A stretch of DNA of 18,436 bases from Bacillota bacterium (GTDB lineage: Bacteria; Bacillota; Dethiobacteria; DTU022): contig JAAYGO010000084.1 of the NCBI GenBank assembly GCA_012727685.1, positions 1-18,436 on the forward strand. The letters run 5' to 3'. The translations under genes and the position numbers were made by a program. Shown here piece by piece: positions 14,424 through 18,436 of this stretch (its first letter is position 1; each line of letters begins with the position of its first letter). A model generated the notes under the pieces. The model saw nothing but the letters and a program-made list of their open reading frames with translations, was not told the DNA's origin and did no database searches.

Positions 14424-15831
14424 TGTTATCGGCCTGTGATATTGTCACCCTGTAAGCGGTCTGAGATAATGTCACCATTATGGGAGGAGACATTTTCTTG
14501 AAACCGAAGGAAGCCAGAAGGGTGAACGTTGTAGAACAGTTGATGCAAGGAACGATTACCGTATCCCAGGCAGCAAAGCTGTTGTGCCTCTCTGAGCGCC
14601 AGGTTAAACGGATTAAGAAAGGAGTCAAGGAACAGGGATTGTCTTACCTGGCCCACAAGAACAGAGGGCGCAAACCAAAGCATGCCATCAGCGACCAGAC
14701 CCGCAAAAAAGTAGTTGAACTGGCCTTAAGCGACTACAAAAATACAAGCTGCACCCACATGGCCGAACTACTGGAACTGCACCAACACCTGTTTATTTCT
14801 CCACGGTCAATACGGCGTATCCTCAAGCAGGCAGGGATCTCAACTATCCATTCCCACAAGGCTGCGCGATGCCGGCGCAGCCGCAATAGAATGCCCCGGG
14901 AAGGGATGCTCGCCCAGATCGATGCCAGCCCCTTTAACTGGCTCGAAGAAAGGGGACCTAAATTAAACCTGCATGGCGCCGTAGACGACGCCACCGGCAA
15001 AATCCTGGGCTTGCGTTTCGAGCCGGAAGAGTGCTTGGCAGGATATATGTACGTCTTATGGCAGATGGCCAAAAACGGCACTCTCGCCAGGCAATTTTAC
15101 AGCGACCGCCACACCATCTTCTTCTCGCCGAAAAAAGACATGCTCACCATCGAAGAAGAGTTGGCCGGGATGACAGAAGCCCTTACCCAGTTCGGCAGGA
15201 TGCTTGAAGAACTCGGGGCAACACAAATCCCCGTCTATTCACCACAGGCTAAGGGCCGCATCGAACGCCTCTGGGGAACCTTGCAGCACCGCCTGATTAC
15301 CGAAATGCGCATCGCCAATATCTCCACGCTTAAAGAGGCCAACGACTTTCTGCCCGGCTTTATCGAACGCTTCAACAAACGTTTCGCCGTCGAAGCTGCC
15401 GAACTAGAGCCAGATTACTTGCCTATCCCCAAAAACCTGGATTCAATCATCTGCATCAAAGAAAAAAGAAAGGCCTCAAACGGGTCCACAATCTCTTATG
15501 GCGGTCAAACCTACCGGCTGCTGGGCAAAGACGGCGCTGTGGCCCTGCTGCGCCCAAGGAGCACGGTCCATGTGCTAAAGCATCTGGACGGCTCCCTGAG
15601 CGCTCTTTATGAGGGCAATCGGTTCTCCTTGCAGGCATTCACTAAGCCAATCCCCATTGAACCAAGCAACGCCTGCGAGAACCCAAAACCTAGACCTAAA
15701 CCTGCCGCAAATCACCCGTGGAGAAAGATGAGAAACTCTAAACCTATTAAAACAGAGACAAACTTGTATGTCAAAGAACAATTACTCCAGGAAAATGCTT
15801 AAAGGGGTGACATTTTCACTGGCCGTTGACA
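14424..15831 (+). mobile_element. Complete insertion sequence (1408 bp), IS1202/ISNCY-like
   Basis: The element is bounded by imperfect 27-bp inverted ends: 14424-14450 (TGTTATCGGCC...GTCACCC) matches the reverse complement of 15805-15831 (TGTCAACGGCC...GTCACCC) at about 22 of 27 positions. It is flanked by a 16-bp direct repeat. Subterminal copies of (T/A)GA(T)A(T/A)TGTCACC at about 14437-14449 and 14463-14476 may be transposase sites. A single transposase gene fills it. Long target duplications are known for IS1202, and the transposase has the length and style usually annotated as ISNCY. All parts look intact, so it may be active. Confidence 0.9.
14498..15802 (+). CDS. DDE transposase of the IS1202/ISNCY-like element
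   Basis: A 434-aa transposase. The N-terminus holds a helix-turn-helix (about residues 14-45, with ITVSQAAKLLCLSERQVKRI) and a second DNA-binding segment near 85-125. The catalytic DDE triad of the integrase-fold core is visible: D142 in QIDASPFNWL, D203 in YSDRHTIFF, and E256 in AKGRIERLWGTLQHRL. The C-terminal part (about 320-400) is the usual basic tail after the core. The TTG start at 14498 is preferred since GGAGGA ends 9 bases upstream; an ATG at 14480 lacks a ribosome site and would add 6 residues. The gene fills the element from just inside the left to just inside the right end. No frameshift or stop is seen. Confidence 0.92.
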   Translation: MKPKEARRVNVVEQLMQGTITVSQAAKLLCLSERQVKRIKKGVKEQGLSYLAHKNRGRKPKHAISDQTRKKVVELALSDYKNTSCTHMAELLELHQHLFISPRSIRRILKQAGISTIHSHKAARCRRSRNRMPREGMLAQIDASPFNWLEERGPKLNLHGAVDDATGKILGLRFEPEECLAGYMYVLWQMAKNGTLARQFYSDRHTIFFSPKKDMLTIEEELAGMTEALTQFGRMLEELGATQIPVYSPQAKGRIERLWGTLQHRLITEMRIANISTLKEANDFLPGFIERFNKRFAVEAAELEPDYLPIPKNLDSIICIKEKRKASNGSTISYGGQTYRLLGKDGAVALLRPRSTVHVLKHLDGSLSALYEGNRFSLQAFTKPIPIEPSNACENPKPRPKPAANHPWRKMRNSKPIKTETNLYVKEQLLQENA

Positions 15832-15847
15832 CCGGTTTTTGAAGACA
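15832..15847. repeat. Right target-site duplication of the IS (16 bp)
   Basis: An exact copy of CCGGTTTTTGAAGACA found at 14408-14423. Identity of the two copies points to fairly recent insertion. Confidence 0.9.
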
Positions 15848-15922
15848 AAACATGCACCGCAAAAAAGGGCTATCGGCAAGGGGATCATAAGCCTTTTTCT
15901 CCGGTTGCTGCCATCAACAATG

Positions 15923-15954
15923 CGAGATCCTTCGGGCTTCGCCCTCAGGATGAC
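15923..15954 (-). repeat. TGTCATTCTGAG-type dispersed repeat, copy 2
   Basis: On the minus strand it reads TGTCATCCTGAGGGCGAAGC then CCGAAGGATCTCG, a diverged relative of 1791-1818 in opposite orientation. A further partial copy, CTCAGGATGAC, occurs at 15964-15974. It fills part of the gap between the IS and the protease gene. Confidence 0.5.
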
Positions 15955-15998
15955 AATAAGGAGCTCAGGATGACTGCAAGGAACTCAGGTAAAATCAA

Positions 15999-16023
15999 GG
16001 GGCTGCCCTGTTGGGACAGCCCC
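15999..16023 (-). terminator. GC-rich hairpin downstream of the clostripain-family gene
   Basis: GGGGCTG (15999-16005) pairs with CAGCCCC (16017-16023), and after one mismatch CC pairs with GG around a TGTTG loop. It is 30 bases past the stop codon of the protease gene on the minus strand. No U-run is evident. Its core resembles the hairpin at 8875-8908. Confidence 0.55.
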
Positions 16024-16053
16024 CGGAGGTATGAGCCATGATGCAAAATACTC

Positions 16054-17973
16054 TTACTCAAGAAACTCTACTTCAATGAAATCGGTGTAGTACTCGTTAC
16101 CCTGCAAGTCGATGATGGTAAAGCCGTATAGAAAGACGCCGACCGCCTCCCAGCTTTCGACAAGCAGCGGGCCTTCAACCGTGAACTCATTGCCTTCATA
16201 CCAGATCAAGTCGTCCTCGCCGGGTTCTTCTTCGAGAGCCGGATCATCCACATCGTAGAATTTTTCAGCATAGTAAAGGAGCGTGATTACATCGCCGTCT
16301 TTAATTTTGATCAGTTGTTTGGGGGCCATGCCCGTTGTGGCATCGTAGACGGGCAGGGCGCCGATGACCTTGCCGTCGGGATTGGCTTCATCGTATAAAA
16401 CGATCAGGTTGACCGATTCGCCGTTTAACAGGGCCGGCACTGCGTAGCGGACATAATCCTCGCCAACCTCGACCTCGTAGAGGCAAGCCCACTCCCCATT
16501 GATGGTGTAGATGATGCCGTCATACTCGGTGAGGATCTTGCCCGATTCATCGATCTCAACGTTGCTGTCCTGGTAGATCTGGGTGTAATAGTCGTCCTCT
16601 TCTTTCACCCACGCCGTAAAGTAGATGCTTTCGATATTGTTCAGCTCTTCGGCCGGGATCACGATGTCAAAGCTATTCTCATCTTGCACCGGCGCCAGAG
16701 CCGAAACATCGAGCTGTGCAAAGGGAGTACCGGTTAAGATCTCTGCAAACTCTGCGACATAGTTGATATAGCGCGGCGAAAAACCGGTCGTTTGATAAAC
16801 GGGAATCCGCTCCACCGCCTCTTCCTTGGCGCTGTAGGGGAAATAGAGCGACAAGCCGCCGGCGTGGTCCACAAACTGACCCTGGTCCTTGTAGACGACC
16901 GCATTGCCAACCGCTTCGATCAGCGCCGACGCTTCATCCGGATAGACAGCGTTGAATTGTTCCGCCATATGCACGATATCGATCATGTCGGTGCTGCCGC
17001 CATATTCCGAAGGCATGCCGAATTCGCGCGTCCGGGAACGCGATTTGGCGATCGTTTGATAATTGGATTCAGAAATATCGGCGACCTCAATGAATTGCTC
17101 CAGCGCCTGCACAACAGCTTCAACCTCTGACAGATCGGTCACGGATAGAGTGGTGGCCTCATCTTCCATGCCATTTTCGTTATAGAAGCTCACAAAGCTG
17201 TCTACGATTACCTGCCCCAGCTCTGCTCCATCCATTTGCGGGTTTTCTCCTAAAGCAGTGAGCCAGGTCTCATAATCCCAGCCGTAGCCCGGCTCCAGCT
17301 CTTCGGAGGCAACTAAATATTTGGCATAGTCCCTGGCCATGTACGCCGTTTCCAGGGTGGCCATCAGGCAGGCGTCGAACCCTAAGAATTCCAACGGGTA
17401 GCTGGGTAAATACGAATTGTCAAAGGCTTCCTTTATTTCCGCCAGGGTTAAGCCGTCATAATCGAACAGCTCGTCCACACCAAAGCCGCAGACTGCTCCT
17501 CCCCCATGGTTCCACATGATCAGCCCGAACTTCTCTGCCGGGAAATTGTCCATGCTATAATTGATGAAATCGGCCAGGGTCGAGCTTTCGCCCATGCTTG
17601 CCGCCGGCAGCTCTTCCAGGGCCTCCAGGGCCTCATCGATGACCCGGTAGCGGACCAGGCTGTCATTGGGGATAAAATCCATTTGCCACTGGTCCGTGCC
17701 GCCGGTCTGGAGGATGACATTGATGTCCTCTTTGGAGAAAGCGGCTGTAACCATCTCCACGATGTCGCTTGTGGCCATGGCGCCTTCAGTCTCCAGGTCG
17801 GAGCCGTTCATGTAAACCATGATCGTGTAAGCGTCATGCTCTTCAGGCAGCGTATATTCAAGCCCGCCTGCGCTGCCTTCATCTGATGTACCTTCCTCTG
17901 AACAGCTTCCCAGAGCGAAAAACAAAATAACAATCGCGACTATAACCAACAAGACAATAAGGAACTTTTTCAT
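16054..17973 (-). CDS. Clostripain-family (C11) cysteine protease, lipoprotein
   Basis: A 639-aa secreted lipoprotein. The signal peptide MKKFLIVLLVIVAIVILFFA with LGSC puts the lipidated cysteine at C24. A C11 peptidase domain runs from about residue 45: AYTIMVYMNGSDLETEGAMA (48-67), NVILQTGGTDQW, FGLIMWNHGGG with catalytic H156, and LGFDACLMATLE with catalytic C202, giving the His-Cys dyad of clostripain and gingipain-clan enzymes. About 400 further residues form an acidic C-terminal region with beta-rich segments. Family members cleave after arginine or lysine; specificity here is not predictable. AGGAG lies 9 bases before the ATG. A small ORF ends 93 bases upstream and shares a strong promoter with it. 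Confidence 0.93.
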   Translation of the reverse strand: MKKFLIVLLVIVAIVILFFALGSCSEEGTSDEGSAGGLEYTLPEEHDAYTIMVYMNGSDLETEGAMATSDIVEMVTAAFSKEDINVILQTGGTDQWQMDFIPNDSLVRYRVIDEALEALEELPAASMGESSTLADFINYSMDNFPAEKFGLIMWNHGGGAVCGFGVDELFDYDGLTLAEIKEAFDNSYLPSYPLEFLGFDACLMATLETAYMARDYAKYLVASEELEPGYGWDYETWLTALGENPQMDGAELGQVIVDSFVSFYNENGMEDEATTLSVTDLSEVEAVVQALEQFIEVADISESNYQTIAKSRSRTREFGMPSEYGGSTDMIDIVHMAEQFNAVYPDEASALIEAVGNAVVYKDQGQFVDHAGGLSLYFPYSAKEEAVERIPVYQTTGFSPRYINYVAEFAEILTGTPFAQLDVSALAPVQDENSFDIVIPAEELNNIESIYFTAWVKEEDDYYTQIYQDSNVEIDESGKILTEYDGIIYTINGEWACLYEVEVGEDYVRYAVPALLNGESVNLIVLYDEANPDGKVIGALPVYDATTGMAPKQLIKIKDGDVITLLYYAEKFYDVDDPALEEEPGEDDLIWYEGNEFTVEGPLLVESWEAVGVFLYGFTIIDLQGNEYYTDFIEVEFLE

Positions 17974-18065
17974 CGGACACCTCTCCTGAGATAGAAATAA
18001 TGCGGGTTCCTGGCAACCCAGTAAAACCCGCTCCAGCGAATATAATCTGAAGTATTAGATCGCAT

Positions 18066-18224
18066 TTAAGCCGGTTCGCTGTGCAACTCCTGTAACGTCA
18101 AAACAGGCACGGTAAACATCATGATGGTCGCATAAATTAATCCGACCATGGCCAGGGCAATGATAATCAGCTTGGTCCGGACTGCTTGGCTAAAAAGTCT
18201 CTTTTTTCTTTCTCTTACATCAAT
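18066..18224 (-). CDS. Small single-span membrane protein, probable ATT start
   Basis: A frame on the minus strand reads (M)DVRERKKRLFSQAVRTK then LIIIALAMVGLIYATIMMFT and VPVLTLQELHSEPA, about 52 aa, ending TAA at 18068-18066. The basic N-terminus, one hydrophobic helix (residues 18-37) and short acidic tail describe a small inner-membrane protein with the N-terminus inside. There is no ATG, GTG or TTG at the beginning of the frame: the best start is an ATT at 18224-18222, with GAGG 7 bases upstream, within 40 bases of a predicted transcription start. The first ATG is inside the helix. It lies 92 bases upstream of the protease gene and is probably co-transcribed. I do not recognise the family. 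Confidence 0.55.
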   Translation of the reverse strand: MDVRERKKRLFSQAVRTKLIIIALAMVGLIYATIMMFTVPVLTLQELHSEPA

Positions 18225-18266
18225 TTTTTCGCCTCACTTTAAATAATTTGGTATAGATAAGCAAAA

Positions 18267-18296
18267 ATTATAGCAATCTGATTCCTTGGCTGTCAA
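18267..18296 (-). promoter_or_regulatory. Near-consensus promoter for the small ORF and protease gene
   Basis: On the minus strand a perfect TTGACA (18296-18291), an 18-base spacer and a perfect TATAAT (18272-18267) predict a start near 18260. This is the strongest promoter seen in the window and leads directly into the small membrane ORF and then the clostripain-family gene. Confidence 0.85.
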
Positions 18297-18436
18297 TAAG
18301 ATTTTCAGCCGAGCCATTTGCGTTGTAATGAAATTCCTTAAAAAAATAGTGTGTTCCCCACCCCCTATTGTAAAAGGCAAGCAGATATGGAGGGGTTTCA
18401 AACATTAGACTGGCTCGATTTAACAAAAATAACCAA

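Noticed and set aside
18388..18436. Possible plus-strand gene start at the window end (MEGFQTLDWLDLTKIT)
   Set aside because: There is no ribosome site before the ATG and too little sequence to judge.

Overview
The window looks like a piece of chromosome from a moderately GC-rich, spore-forming Firmicute, probably an anaerobic clostridial or Peptococcaceae-type lineage. Supporting signs are strong GGAGG ribosome binding sites, GTG and TTG starts, a SleB/CwlJ-type cortex hydrolase, a clostripain-family lipoprotein protease, an archaeal-type prolyl-tRNA synthetase and a VanX-like dipeptidase. This placement is an inference from gene content. No rRNA, tRNA or CRISPR array was seen.

Layout. 1-456: the 5' part of an ECF sigma factor gene (minus), cut by the window edge. 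457-1061: gene-poor, with the decayed end of a sensor histidine kinase. 1062-4763: rhomboid protease (+), metallophosphoesterase (-), SleB-like cell-wall hydrolase (+), TetR regulator (+) and 5-formyltetrahydrofolate cyclo-ligase (-). 4821-6725: prolyl-tRNA synthetase and a cupin (both -). 6774-7247: no intact gene, but an internally deleted yjbQ. 7248-8737: rhodanese-like protein and VanX-like lipoprotein (both -). 8948-11408: three minus-strand genes, two multi-zinc-ribbon proteins and a protein with a duplicated domain. Two copies of a ~123-bp inverted-repeat element (MITE-like) flank the last gene, and one of them supplies its stop codon. 11704-14319: an 871-aa fusion gene. 14424-15831: a complete insertion sequence with 16-bp target duplications. 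16054-18224: a clostripain-family lipoprotein preceded by a small membrane-protein ORF behind a near-consensus promoter.

The most notable gene is the 871-aa fusion. Its N-terminal half is a class-III PLP aminotransferase. Its C-terminal half resembles the cyanobacterial long-chain acyl-ACP reductase, including the conserved Cys in an ACMAE motif and a GxxGxxG nucleotide site. A single polypeptide could therefore reduce an acyl thioester to an aldehyde and transaminate it to a primary amine, or run the reverse reaction. A 9-bp perfect inverted repeat just upstream is a good operator candidate, and an IS has landed about 105 bp upstream of the start codon.

The window also shows genome decay and mobile activity: two remnants that keep a ribosome site and start codon but are fused out of frame to a gene's 3' end, paired MITEs, an IS, and scattered hairpin or TGTCATTCTGAG-type repeats.
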